Part shown: piece after piece, positions 44,821 through 52,941 of the stretch
Layout of the letters: each line of letters begins with the position of its first letter
How positions within the stretch are numbered: position 1 is the first letter of the stretch
Position numbers and translations under genes: made by a program
Origin: Collinsella sp.
GTDB taxonomy: Bacteria; Actinomycetota; Coriobacteriia; Coriobacteriales; Coriobacteriaceae
DNA length: 58,798 bases
NCBI GenBank assembly: GCA_018382295.1
Contig: JAGZQF010000006.1
Span: forward strand, 1-58,798
Direction: 5' to 3'
The notes under the pieces: model-generated
The model's database searches: none
Seen by the model: the letters and a program-made list of their open reading frames with translations, nothing else
What the model was told of the DNA's origin: nothing

Positions 44821-44994
44821 GGAGACTCCTTGTTTCATACGAATACGGGCGGCGGGCATTCGCCACCGTCTGTCAAATCAATCTATCCGCATGAAACTTT
44901 AAGGACGCATCAAGCCTCTTCTCTCCGTTTTTTGCCCGTCATGAACTATTTGGTAGATTGTAAGGCATGTCCCACACATCTACCAAAGCAAAAA

Positions 44995-45027
44995 CCACCA
45001 CAAAGGTGCCTGGCCCCTTTGTGGTGG
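44995..45027 (-). repeat. REP family 2, copy 4
   Basis: The same CCACCACAAAGG...CCTTTGTGGTGG palindrome as copy 3, with identical TGCCTGGCC loop and the same AAAGCAAAAA flank. It lies 3' of the moaC-mobB gene. Confidence 0.85.
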
Positions 45028-45051
45028 AAATGACGTTTGCCCAGATAAAAT

Positions 45052-45082
45052 CTGCCAAAACAAACCTGTCCCTATTTGGCAG
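45052..45082 (-). repeat. REP-like palindrome with shared CCTGTCC loop
   Basis: CTGCCAAA and TTTGGCAG pair around ACAAACCTGTCCCTA. The stem is unrelated to family 2, but the loop has the same CCTGTCCC. It lies 26 nt 3' of the moaC-mobB stop. Confidence 0.65.
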
Positions 45083-45108
45083 GTTATGGCAGCGCAGCGA
45101 GCCGGCCC

Positions 45109-46410
45109 TTAAAGGTGATCTTGGATAAGGTCGCAGATGGCTCGGGCGTCGTTGATGTTGATGGCTCGGGTCGCAAAGCCGGCGTCGAAGGCCTGACGCG
45201 CCAGGGCCTCGTTGCAGGCAAGCGCCAGCGTGCGACCGTCAACCAGGTCGAGCGAGCTCTTGCCGCGCAGACGGTCGACACCGGAGCGCGCGACCACGAT
45301 GTTGTCGAAGCCCTCGGTCTTGTAGCCCTCGATGATCACCACATCGACATCGCTGTAACGCGACAGCAGCTCACGCGCGGGCATCTCGTCCTCCTCGCGC
45401 GTGTCGGCGTACTCCGCCCAGCGCGTGGCGCAGATAAGGCCCACGTGCTTGGATCCGGCTTGGTGATGGCGCCAGGTGTCCTTAGCGGGCACGTCGATAT
45501 CAAAGCCATGATGCCCATGATGCTTGAGCGAACCCACGCGCAGGCCGCGGCGAGTGAGCTCGGCGATAACCTTCTCGACGAGCGTTGTCTTGCCCGAGTT
45601 CTGGTAGCCGATAAACGCGATCGCGGGGACGGCCGGAGCTGGAACTGCGGGCGCGACGGCGACGGGTGCGCTTGCGGACGCGGCACCGTCAGCGGCCACG
45701 GCCTCAGCGGCAGCGACCTGACGTTCGGCACGATCCCACACGCCCGAGCGGCCGCCCTCCTTGTGCAGCAGGCGCACGTCGACGATCTCCATGCCGCGAT
45801 CGACCGCCTTGCACATGTCGTAGATGGTCAGACACGCGGCACTCGCGCCGGTCAGAGCCTCCATCTCGATACCCGTCTTGCCCGTCACGCCGGCCGTAAC
45901 CAGTACGTGAAAGCCAACCTGCCCGTCCGCGCGCGCCGGCGCCCAGCCCTCGGGCACGTCCTCGACAGGCGTCCCCGCCGCAGCGATGGGCGCAATGTCG
46001 CACTTACTCTTGGTAATGAGCAACGGATGGCACATGGGGATGATGTCGCTCGTGCGTTTAATGGCCATGATGCCCGCCACGCGCGCGCAGGCAAGCACGT
46101 CGCCCTTTTTGGCACGGTCCTGCAGCACCATGGCCTGCGTCTCGGGATGCATGAGGATGGTGCCCTCGGCGATGGCGATGCGATGGGTCTCGGCCTTGTC
46201 GGACACGTCGACCATGCGCACCTCGCCCTTGGCGTCCACGTGCGTCAGCTCGTCGCGACGGGCGTCACGGGCGGGCTCGGCGGCAGCGCTGGCAGTCGGC
46301 TGCACGGACGCGTCGGCGCTGCCAGCATTCGCCGCAGCCGTGACTTTGTGGGCAGACATCGCGGCCCTGCGAGCGGCCTTGGTGGCATCGGCGTACCTGC
46401 TCTTGGCCAT
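45109..46410 (-). CDS. moaC: MoaC-MobB fusion, molybdenum cofactor synthesis
   Basis: One 433-residue chain joins MoaC (about 55-215) and MobB (about 262-433). MoaC makes cyclic pyranopterin monophosphate with MoaA; motifs are MVDVSDK, KRTSDIIPMCHPL and ALTGASAACLTIYDMCKAVDRGM. The MobB part begins FIGYQNSGKTTLVEKVI (P-loop) and assists guanylylation of the cofactor. An Ala/Pro/Val-rich linker (about 225-262) connects them. I start at 46410 after GGAGGA. It follows moaA by four bases. Other moa or mob genes are not in the window. Confidence 0.93.
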   Translation of the reverse strand: MAKSRYADATKAARRAAMSAHKVTAAANAGSADASVQPTASAAAEPARDARRDELTHVDAKGEVRMVDVSDKAETHRIAIAEGTILMHPETQAMVLQDRAKKGDVLACARVAGIMAIKRTSDIIPMCHPLLITKSKCDIAPIAAAGTPVEDVPEGWAPARADGQVGFHVLVTAGVTGKTGIEMEALTGASAACLTIYDMCKAVDRGMEIVDVRLLHKEGGRSGVWDRAERQVAAAEAVAADGAASASAPVAVAPAVPAPAVPAIAFIGYQNSGKTTLVEKVIAELTRRGLRVGSLKHHGHHGFDIDVPAKDTWRHHQAGSKHVGLICATRWAEYADTREEDEMPARELLSRYSDVDVVIIEGYKTEGFDNIVVARSGVDRLRGKSSLDLVDGRTLALACNEALARQAFDAGFATRAININDARAICDLIQDHL

Positions 46411-46414
46411 ATGA

Positions 46415-47470
46415 TCATCCTCCGATTTGGGACATAAATCGTTGCGTGCCCTCAATTATCGCGTGTTCCTGCGGTTTGTGGGCCACGGCATCGCGCCAAA
46501 TCGAAAGTACCTGCATATCATCACCACGGCGCAGGGCATCGCGCACCGAATACTCGGCATCGCTGAACAGGCACGGACGCACGTTGCCATCGGCCGTCAG
46601 GCGCAGACGGTTGCAGTTCGCACAAAAATGGTTGGACATGGCGCTAATAAAGCCGACCGTTCCCGCCGCGCCCGGAAAGTGCCAATAGCGCGCAGGGCCT
46701 GCGCCGGCAGGAGCGTCGTTGATGTCGAGCGGCTCGAGCTCGCCCAGACCCACCGCGGCGGCCCCGGCATTGATGCGCGCCCGCAACTCGACGCTCGGCA
46801 CGGTATCGCTCGCGTCCCACAGCTCGGGATTGAGCGCGGGCGCATGCGGGTCCACAGCGCAATGCGAGCTCGTACGCTCGTCGCCAATGGGCATGTATTC
46901 GATAAAGCGCAGATGAATGGGGCGATCGACGGTCAAGCGCGCGAGGGCTGCCACATCCTGGTTGAGCCGGCGCACAACAACGCAGTTGACCTTAACGGGT
47001 TCAAAGCCCCAAGCCAGCGCCGCGTCGATGCCAGCCATGGTCTGCTCGAGTCGACCCAGACGAGTGATCTTTCCAAACAGCGTAGGATCGAGCGTGTCGA
47101 GCGAGATGTTGACGCGGTTAAGCCCCGCGTCTTTGAGCTGCGGCGCCAGCTTGGGCAGCAGGGCGCCGTTGGTGGTGAGCGAGATGTCCTCGATCTGCGG
47201 AATCGCGCGGATGTCGCGAATAAGCGGGATGATGCGGCGGCTGACCAGCGGCTCGCCGCCCGTCAGGCGTACGCGGCGAATGCCCTCCCCCGCCACCAAG
47301 CGCACAAAGCGGGCGATTTCCTCGGCGCTGAGCAGCTCGTCGTGCGCACGGGGCGCCACGCCATCGGCCGGCATGCAGTAAACGCAGCGGAAATTGCACT
47401 TGTCGGTAACGGCAATGCGCAGGTAGTTGATATCGCGGCCAAAGCCGTCATGTTGCACGCGCCCGTCCAC
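46415..47470 (-). CDS. moaA: GTP 3',8-cyclase
   Basis: The radical SAM enzyme starts molybdenum cofactor synthesis from GTP. The 351-residue chain has the N-terminal cluster motif CNFRCVYC near residues 26-33, GGEPLVSR (SAM-binding), the C-terminal cluster ligands CANCNRLRLTADGNVRPC and the conserved terminal GG. The start is GTG at 47470 after GGGAGGG. The last two Gly codons (GGAGGA) also form the ribosome site of moaC-mobB. Confidence 0.95.
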   Translation of the reverse strand: MDGRVQHDGFGRDINYLRIAVTDKCNFRCVYCMPADGVAPRAHDELLSAEEIARFVRLVAGEGIRRVRLTGGEPLVSRRIIPLIRDIRAIPQIEDISLTTNGALLPKLAPQLKDAGLNRVNISLDTLDPTLFGKITRLGRLEQTMAGIDAALAWGFEPVKVNCVVVRRLNQDVAALARLTVDRPIHLRFIEYMPIGDERTSSHCAVDPHAPALNPELWDASDTVPSVELRARINAGAAAVGLGELEPLDINDAPAGAGPARYWHFPGAAGTVGFISAMSNHFCANCNRLRLTADGNVRPCLFSDAEYSVRDALRRGDDMQVLSIWRDAVAHKPQEHAIIEGTQRFMSQIGG

Positions 47471-47604
47471 GCATCCCTCCCCTCACGCGGCGTTTTATTC
47501 TTCAGAAAACATAATACCCCACGGGAGAATCATGCCGACACCCGTACGACAGGACAGGTCGCTTCGAGCAAGACGGACTTCCCAAGCCCATCCTCAGCAT
47601 ACAA

Positions 47605-47665
47605 ACCATCACAACATTCGATGCTTTTCCCGTTTTTGGCGAAAAACGTCGAATGTTGTGATGGT
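47605..47665 (-). repeat. REP family 1, copy 3
   Basis: Arms ACCATCACAACATTCGA and its complement (47605-47621, 47649-47665) enclose a loop with its own stem CGTTTTT/AAAAACG. It lies 41 nt 3' of the DUF559-like gene. The rest of 47471-47705 shows no gene. Confidence 0.88.
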
Positions 47666-47705
47666 CTGCCTGCCCACGGCACCCCGTAGAAGGACCAAAG
47701 CGTCC

Positions 47706-48743
47706 CTAAAGGCCGCCGTCCCAGTGTCGAATCACGAATTCTCGCAGGTCATTCTGACGTTTCTGGAACACCTCGCTTCGGTCGCACTTGAGACCCATAG
47801 CGAGCGCGATGGCGTTCATCGCCCGGTGCAATTGCAGCTGATGGGCAAACTGAGTCCCGGTGAGGACGATCATCTTAAAGCCCAGTGCGCTCAGCACGGT
47901 CATGCGCTCCGCATCCGACGCGCTGCGCTGTTTATCAAGATGGTCCGAGCCGTTGTATTCAATCCCCGTACCGCTCGCAGGCGCATATACGTCGATCTCG
48001 AAATACCCGGCCTTTGCGAGATACTTGAACTCGTTGGGAACATCGACCCGATGGTTGAGCTCGATCTTGGCGTATCCCAGCCCTCCCTGGGAACGTTTTG
48101 CTACGACCATGATTGCGGCGGCCGTCTCCATGGGCGACCGCGCGCCATCGTGCACGCGCTTGAGCACGGCGGCCGCACGTATAGTCCCCTGACGAGATCG
48201 GTTCTCATTGCAATAGGCAATTAAATCGGCAACGGTATACCTCTGCCCCATCTCGATATAATCGCCTGTCGACAGATGATTCAAATGGTATCGGGCGCAG
48301 ATTTCGTAGCCATATTCCAGCTGCTCGGGCTCGCTCATCCACGAACCCGCTTGGACAAAGCACATGGCCTCATCAACCACTAGAAGGCCCTCTGCCACCT
48401 CGATAAGATGACTTGGAGGTACCGGCGCTCCAAACACGTGGCACCTAAATCCAGCCGGCGTCGAGCGCTCAAAATCGAAGTTGACGAGCGTATCGATATG
48501 ATCGAGCTCTTCTCGTGGAATACCAAGCGAGACCAGATAATCGGCAACGATCCCAACTGCCGTTGAAGCCCTCAGCCCTTTGGCATCGAGTCCCAATTTG
48601 GGCAGGCCCGCAGTCGGCTCCGCCTCGTTAGCAAGCGAGTCCTCATCGTATAGGCTGCTTGCTCGCGAGAGCGGCTCGGACGGGCGCGCCACGTTGTGGT
48701 ACAGCCAGGCAGTCTTATGGGACAGGACGATCGGCAGGTCCAT
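47706..48743 (-). CDS. Vsr/DUF559-like domain protein
   Basis: The 345-residue protein is unrecognised in its N-terminal two thirds. The C-terminal part has FEIDVYAPASGTGIEYNGSDH near 245-270, which resembles the Asp-x(n)-Glu-x-Asn/Asp-Gly core of PD-(D/E)XK nucleases of the DUF559/Vsr group that often follow AbiEi-like regions. GGAGG precedes the ATG. A defence or DNA-repair role is possible but unproven. Confidence 0.6.
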   Translation of the reverse strand: MDLPIVLSHKTAWLYHNVARPSEPLSRASSLYDEDSLANEAEPTAGLPKLGLDAKGLRASTAVGIVADYLVSLGIPREELDHIDTLVNFDFERSTPAGFRCHVFGAPVPPSHLIEVAEGLLVVDEAMCFVQAGSWMSEPEQLEYGYEICARYHLNHLSTGDYIEMGQRYTVADLIAYCNENRSRQGTIRAAAVLKRVHDGARSPMETAAAIMVVAKRSQGGLGYAKIELNHRVDVPNEFKYLAKAGYFEIDVYAPASGTGIEYNGSDHLDKQRSASDAERMTVLSALGFKMIVLTGTQFAHQLQLHRAMNAIALAMGLKCDRSEVFQKRQNDLREFVIRHWDGGL

Positions 48744-48844
48744 GAGCCCTCCAATGGAGTCGGATAACCAACCTTATTCCCCTGCCCACGGGTCCGCACA
48801 CCTTCGTGCGCAAGAAAGCGAATCCACCCGATCGAGTGGCAGAA

Positions 48845-48909
48845 AAACCATCACAACATTCGATGCTTTTCCCGATTTTGGCAAAAAACGTCGAATGTTG
48901 TGATGGTTT
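48845..48909 (-). repeat. REP family 1, copy 4
   Basis: Perfect 19-bp arms (48845-48863, 48891-48909) with a loop beginning TGCTTTTCCCG. It lies 50 nt 3' of the ABC exporter gene. The rest of 48744-48958 shows no gene. Confidence 0.88.
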
Positions 48910-48958
48910 GAGGCAAGGTGAGGGGCACGGAGGGATCAAAGCATCGTGCTCGAACGGG

Positions 48959-50857
48959 TTAATCCAGCTCTTTTAAGCCATGCGCCAGCTGCCAGTACTC
49001 GCCGTGCTGGGCGAGCAGCTCTTCGTGCGTGCCGCGCTCGATGATGCGGCCGTGTTCGAGGACCATGATGGCGTCGGCGTCGCGGACAGTGGACAGGCGG
49101 TGCGCGATCATAAACGTGGTGCGACCGCGCATGATGCGGTCCATACCGCGCTCGATGAGCTTTTCGGTACGCGTATCGATGGAACTCGTGGCCTCGTCCA
49201 GGATGAGCACCGGCGGATCGGCGACGGCCACGCGCGCGATGGCGAGCAGCTGACGCTGACCCTGCGACAGGTTGGCGCCGTCGGCCGTGACCGGTGTGTC
49301 GTAGCCCCGCGGCAGGCGGCGGATAAACGAGTCGGCGCAGGCGGCCTCGGCAGCGGCGCGCACCTCCTCGTCGGTCGCGTCGAGCTTGCCAAAGCGGATG
49401 TTCTGCGCAATGGTGCCGCTAAACAGGTGCGTGTCCTGCAGCACAATGCCGAGCGACCCGCGCAGGCTGGCCTTGGCAATGTGCTTGACGTCGATGCCGT
49501 CGTACGTGATCTCGCCGTCATCGACCTCGTAGAAGCGGTTGATGAGGTTGGTGATGGTCGTCTTGCCGGCACCCGTGGAGCCCACAAACGCGATCTTTTG
49601 CCCCGGCTTGGCAAACAGGTTGAGGTCCGTGAGCACGCGGGTGCCCGGCACGTAGGAAAAATCCACGGCATGGAAGCGCACGTCGCCGGCAAGCGGGACC
49701 AAGCCGCACGTGAGCTCGGTGCCGTCGGCAGCCACCGCGCGGCCCGACTCATCAACGGCTGCCACATCATGCAAATGCCCGTACGCGCCCACGCCCTGGC
49801 CCTCGGGAATCTTCCACGCCCACGCGGCGTCGCCCGTCTGCACCAGCTCCACGCAGCCCTCGTCCACCTCGGGTTTAAGGTCCATAGCCGCAAACAGGCG
49901 CTCGGCACCGGCCAACGCGTTGAGCAAGAAGTTGCCGAGCTGCGTAAACTGGTTGATGGGCATGGCGGCCTGGCGCACAAAGACCAGGTAGCTCGCGAGC
50001 GCACCTACGTCGGCGAGTCCCTTGATGCAGAGCATGCCGCCCGCCACGGCGACGATGGCATAGTTGACGTAGCCAATCACGACGGTCATGGGCACCATGG
50101 AGTTGGCATAGCTCACGGCGGCGGTGCCGGTGCGGCGAAGCTCGTCGTTGCGGCAGGTGAAGCCGGCAACATTCGCCGCCTCGCGGTTAAAGACCTTGAT
50201 GACCTTTTGGCCCGAGACCATCTCTTCGATATATCCGTCCAGGTCGCCAAGCGATGCCTGCTGGGCGGCAAAGAAGCGCTTAGAGCGCGCGCCCGAATAG
50301 CGCGCATACAGCACAATGGCCGCATCGCACACGAGTGTGATAATCGTGAGCTGCCAGTTAAGGATGATGAGCATGGCCGTGGTGCCCACAACCTGAATGG
50401 CGGCCTGAATCACGTTGGCAAAGCTGTTGTTGAGCGCCTCGGAGACGGTGTCGACGTCGTTGGTGAAAAAACTCATGATGTCGCCCGAGCGCGTGCTGTC
50501 AAAATAACTGAGCGGCAGCGTCTGGATGTGCGCGAACAGGTCGCGGCGAATATCGGACACCACGCGTTGGGCCGCACGCACCATGATCTGTGAGTAGCCC
50601 AGGGCCGAGAGCACGCCCGCGGCGTAGATGATCGCCGTCAGGATGACCTGCCTGGCAAGCAGTTCCTCCCCGCCCGTGGCCAAACCGTTAACGATGGGGC
50701 GCACCATGTAGGTGCCGACGAGGCTCGCGATGGCGGCGACGGAGGCGAGCACGCCCACCGCGAGCAACGAGAACTTGGCATGCCCCATGTAGGAGAGCAA
50801 ACGGCGCACCGTGCGCTTGAGGTCGGCCGGGCGTGCTTGGGCTGCGGTCTTAGGCAT
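48959..50857 (-). CDS. ABC exporter, fused permease-ATPase (catalytic half)
   Basis: The 632-residue protein has a six-helix membrane domain (about 20-320), an extra ~60-residue insert between membrane and ATPase domains (about 350-405), and an ATPase with Walker A GSTGAGKTT, signature LSQGQRQ and Walker B VLILDEATSSID, which keeps the catalytic Glu. I start at 50857 after AAGGGGG; a longer frame to 51529 overlaps the partner gene antisense to sense and is not real. It overlaps the partner by eight bases. Likely a multidrug-type heterodimeric exporter. Confidence 0.88.
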   Translation of the reverse strand: MPKTAAQARPADLKRTVRRLLSYMGHAKFSLLAVGVLASVAAIASLVGTYMVRPIVNGLATGGEELLARQVILTAIIYAAGVLSALGYSQIMVRAAQRVVSDIRRDLFAHIQTLPLSYFDSTRSGDIMSFFTNDVDTVSEALNNSFANVIQAAIQVVGTTAMLIILNWQLTIITLVCDAAIVLYARYSGARSKRFFAAQQASLGDLDGYIEEMVSGQKVIKVFNREAANVAGFTCRNDELRRTGTAAVSYANSMVPMTVVIGYVNYAIVAVAGGMLCIKGLADVGALASYLVFVRQAAMPINQFTQLGNFLLNALAGAERLFAAMDLKPEVDEGCVELVQTGDAAWAWKIPEGQGVGAYGHLHDVAAVDESGRAVAADGTELTCGLVPLAGDVRFHAVDFSYVPGTRVLTDLNLFAKPGQKIAFVGSTGAGKTTITNLINRFYEVDDGEITYDGIDVKHIAKASLRGSLGIVLQDTHLFSGTIAQNIRFGKLDATDEEVRAAAEAACADSFIRRLPRGYDTPVTADGANLSQGQRQLLAIARVAVADPPVLILDEATSSIDTRTEKLIERGMDRIMRGRTTFMIAHRLSTVRDADAIMVLEHGRIIERGTHEELLAQHGEYWQLAHGLKELD

Positions 50858-52679
50858 GGCGCTCACCCCCTTCCAAGGGCAATCCGCTGGGGACGGAGGA
50901 AAACGGATCATTCGCGCAGCCGCCGTCGTTGCCATCGCCGGCGTCCGCGTTCCCCGCAAACTCCATCTGCGAGGCGTAAATCTCCTGGTATATGTTGTCG
51001 CCCGCCAGCAGTTCCTCGTGCGTGCCCACGCCGTGGACACGACCGTCGTCCAGCACCACAATGCGATCGGCATCCATGACGCTCGCGATGCGCTGGGCGA
51101 TGATGAGCACGGTCGTATCGGAAATCCGGGCGATGTGCTCGCGAATCTTAGCGTCGGTCGCCATATCGACCGCGCTGGTGGAGTCGTCAAAAATGAGCAC
51201 GCGCGGATGCTTGAGCAGCGTGCGCGCGATGCACAGACGTTGCTTCTGGCCACCCGAGACACCGGCGCCGCCTTGGCCCAACTCGCCGTCCAGCCCGCCG
51301 ATGCGATCAAGGAACTCGTCCACGCACGCCGCGCGGCAAGCCGCGAGGAGCTCATCGTCCGACGCCTGCGGATTGCCCCACTGCAGGTTCTCGCGCACGG
51401 TACCCGTAAACAGCACATTCTTTTGCAGCACAATGCCCACGGCGTCGCGCAAGGCGGCGAGGTCGTAGTCACGCACGTCACGTCCGCCCACAAGCACGGC
51501 ACCCTCGGTAGCGTCGTACAGGCGCGCAATCAGCTGCACAAGTGAGCTCTTGCCCGAGCCCGTGCCGCCGAGGATGCCCACCGTCGAGCCGCTCTCGATG
51601 CGAAGGTCGATATGCTCGAGCACATCCTCGGCTGCATCCGCGCGGTATTTAAAGGAAACGTCGCGAAACTCGATACTGCCGTCCGCTGGCGCCGCAATCG
51701 CGAGGTCTCCCGCGGGGTTGACGATAAAGGGCTCCTCATCGAGCACCTCGGCGATACGGCCCACACTCGTAAGAGCGCGCGTGAGCAGCAAAAACACGTT
51801 GGAAATCATCATGAGCGAATTCATGATCAGCAGCACGTAGCTCATAAAGCCCGTGAGCGAGCCCACGCCCAGCTTGCCGGCGAGAATCATGTGGCCACCA
51901 ATCCACAGGATGGAGAGCGCAGCCACGTACATCGACAGCTGAAACACCGGCAGGTTGAGCACCGCGCTGCCAAAGGTCTTTGTCGCAGTGCGCGCGAGCT
52001 CGGTATTGACGGTGTCGAACTTGGCCTCCTCGTGCTCGGTACGAACGTAGGCCTTGACGGCACGCACGGCGGTGAGGTCTTCCTGTACCACGCCGTTGAG
52101 GTGGTCCATCGAGGTCTGGAGTTGGCGGTAGAGCGGGCTCACGCGATAGGTGATGACACCCAGCACGATCGCCAGCACGGGCAAGATGATCGCAAAGACG
52201 GTGGCGAGCGGGCGCGACAGCATCAGCGCGTAGATAAGGCCGACGATAAGCGTCACCGGGCCGCGCACCATAGGGCGAAAGCCGTTGCTCACAGCATTTT
52301 GGATAACGGTGATGTCCGTGGTCATGCGAGTGACGAGCGAGCTGGCGTCGTAGTTGTCCAGGTTACCAAAAGCGAGCGTCTGAATCTTTTTGTACTCGGC
52401 CTCGCGCAGGTTAGCGCCTAGGCCCGAGGCAACGCGGGCGGACGTGTGTGCATAACCCAAGCCCAGTACCAGCGAAAGCGCAGCGCACACCAACATGTAC
52501 GCGCCCTGCAGCAGCATGTAGTTGATATCACCCGCAGGCACGCCCAAATCGATGATGTTGGCCATGATGACCGGGATAAACAGCTCGAGCACCGTCTCGA
52601 CCGACACAAAGAACACGCCGAGAATGGCATCGCGACGGTATGCCCCTAGATAAGAAAACAGTATTTTGAGATTGCGCAC
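50850..52679 (-). CDS. ABC exporter, fused permease-ATPase (degenerate half)
   Basis: The 609-residue partner has the membrane domain (about 15-300), Walker A GGTGSGKSS, signature VSGGQKQR and Walker B VLIFDDSTSAVD, where the catalytic Glu is replaced by Asp. That is the mark of the non-canonical site in heterodimeric exporters such as BmrCD or TM287/288. The start is GTG at 52679 with a weak GGGGG site, and the promoter lies at 52719-52748. It is divergent from the MATE gene. Confidence 0.88.
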   Translation of the reverse strand: MRNLKILFSYLGAYRRDAILGVFFVSVETVLELFIPVIMANIIDLGVPAGDINYMLLQGAYMLVCAALSLVLGLGYAHTSARVASGLGANLREAEYKKIQTLAFGNLDNYDASSLVTRMTTDITVIQNAVSNGFRPMVRGPVTLIVGLIYALMLSRPLATVFAIILPVLAIVLGVITYRVSPLYRQLQTSMDHLNGVVQEDLTAVRAVKAYVRTEHEEAKFDTVNTELARTATKTFGSAVLNLPVFQLSMYVAALSILWIGGHMILAGKLGVGSLTGFMSYVLLIMNSLMMISNVFLLLTRALTSVGRIAEVLDEEPFIVNPAGDLAIAAPADGSIEFRDVSFKYRADAAEDVLEHIDLRIESGSTVGILGGTGSGKSSLVQLIARLYDATEGAVLVGGRDVRDYDLAALRDAVGIVLQKNVLFTGTVRENLQWGNPQASDDELLAACRAACVDEFLDRIGGLDGELGQGGAGVSGGQKQRLCIARTLLKHPRVLIFDDSTSAVDMATDAKIREHIARISDTTVLIIAQRIASVMDADRIVVLDDGRVHGVGTHEELLAGDNIYQEIYASQMEFAGNADAGDGNDGGCANDPFSSVPSGLPLEGGERHA

Positions 52680-52718
52680 GCAGGTTCAACCCCCATCAAA
52701 CGTTGTTCGCAAACGCAC

Positions 52719-52748
52719 GTATTATTGCGCGCCGAATAATGGTGTCAA
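52719..52748 (-). promoter_or_regulatory. Promoter of the ABC exporter pair
   Basis: A perfect TTGACA and a TAATAC -10 are separated by 18 bp on the minus strand, about 40 nt from the GTG start. CGAATAATGGTG near 52731 recurs as CGGAATAATGGTG near 52819, possibly a shared binding motif. Confidence 0.55.
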
Positions 52749-52867
52749 GTATTCCGAAATCGTTTTCTGCAAGGTTAACGCCGGCGGCGAGTTCTCGTGA
52801 CGTGTGTCCATATTCACTCGGAATAATGGTGCGCGTGACTTTTTTCGACCGGCACCCAACACAAACC

Positions 52868-52903
52868 TTGACTCTACAATCGTTGTAGGGTTTTCACTAC
52901 ACT
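52868..52903 (+). promoter_or_regulatory. MerR-type promoter/operator of the MATE gene
   Basis: TTGACT (52868) is followed by the perfect dyad CTACAA-TCG-TTGTAG (52874-52888) inside a 19-bp spacer and a weak TTCACT -10. A dyad within an overlong spacer is the hallmark of promoters activated by MerR-family regulators. No merR gene is adjacent. Confidence 0.5.
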
Positions 52904-52941
52904 GGTACGTAAACGAACCCAGCCAGAAAGTGCCCCCGCTC

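Noticed and set aside
33381..48909. REP copies considered as a CRISPR array
   Set aside because: The copies are kilobases apart between genes, palindromic over their whole length, with no regular spacers and no cas genes.
48959..51529. 856-codon frame extending the ABC exporter gene upstream
   Set aside because: The first 224 codons overlap the partner ABC gene in another frame and look like low-complexity shadow; the ATG at 50857 has a good ribosome site.
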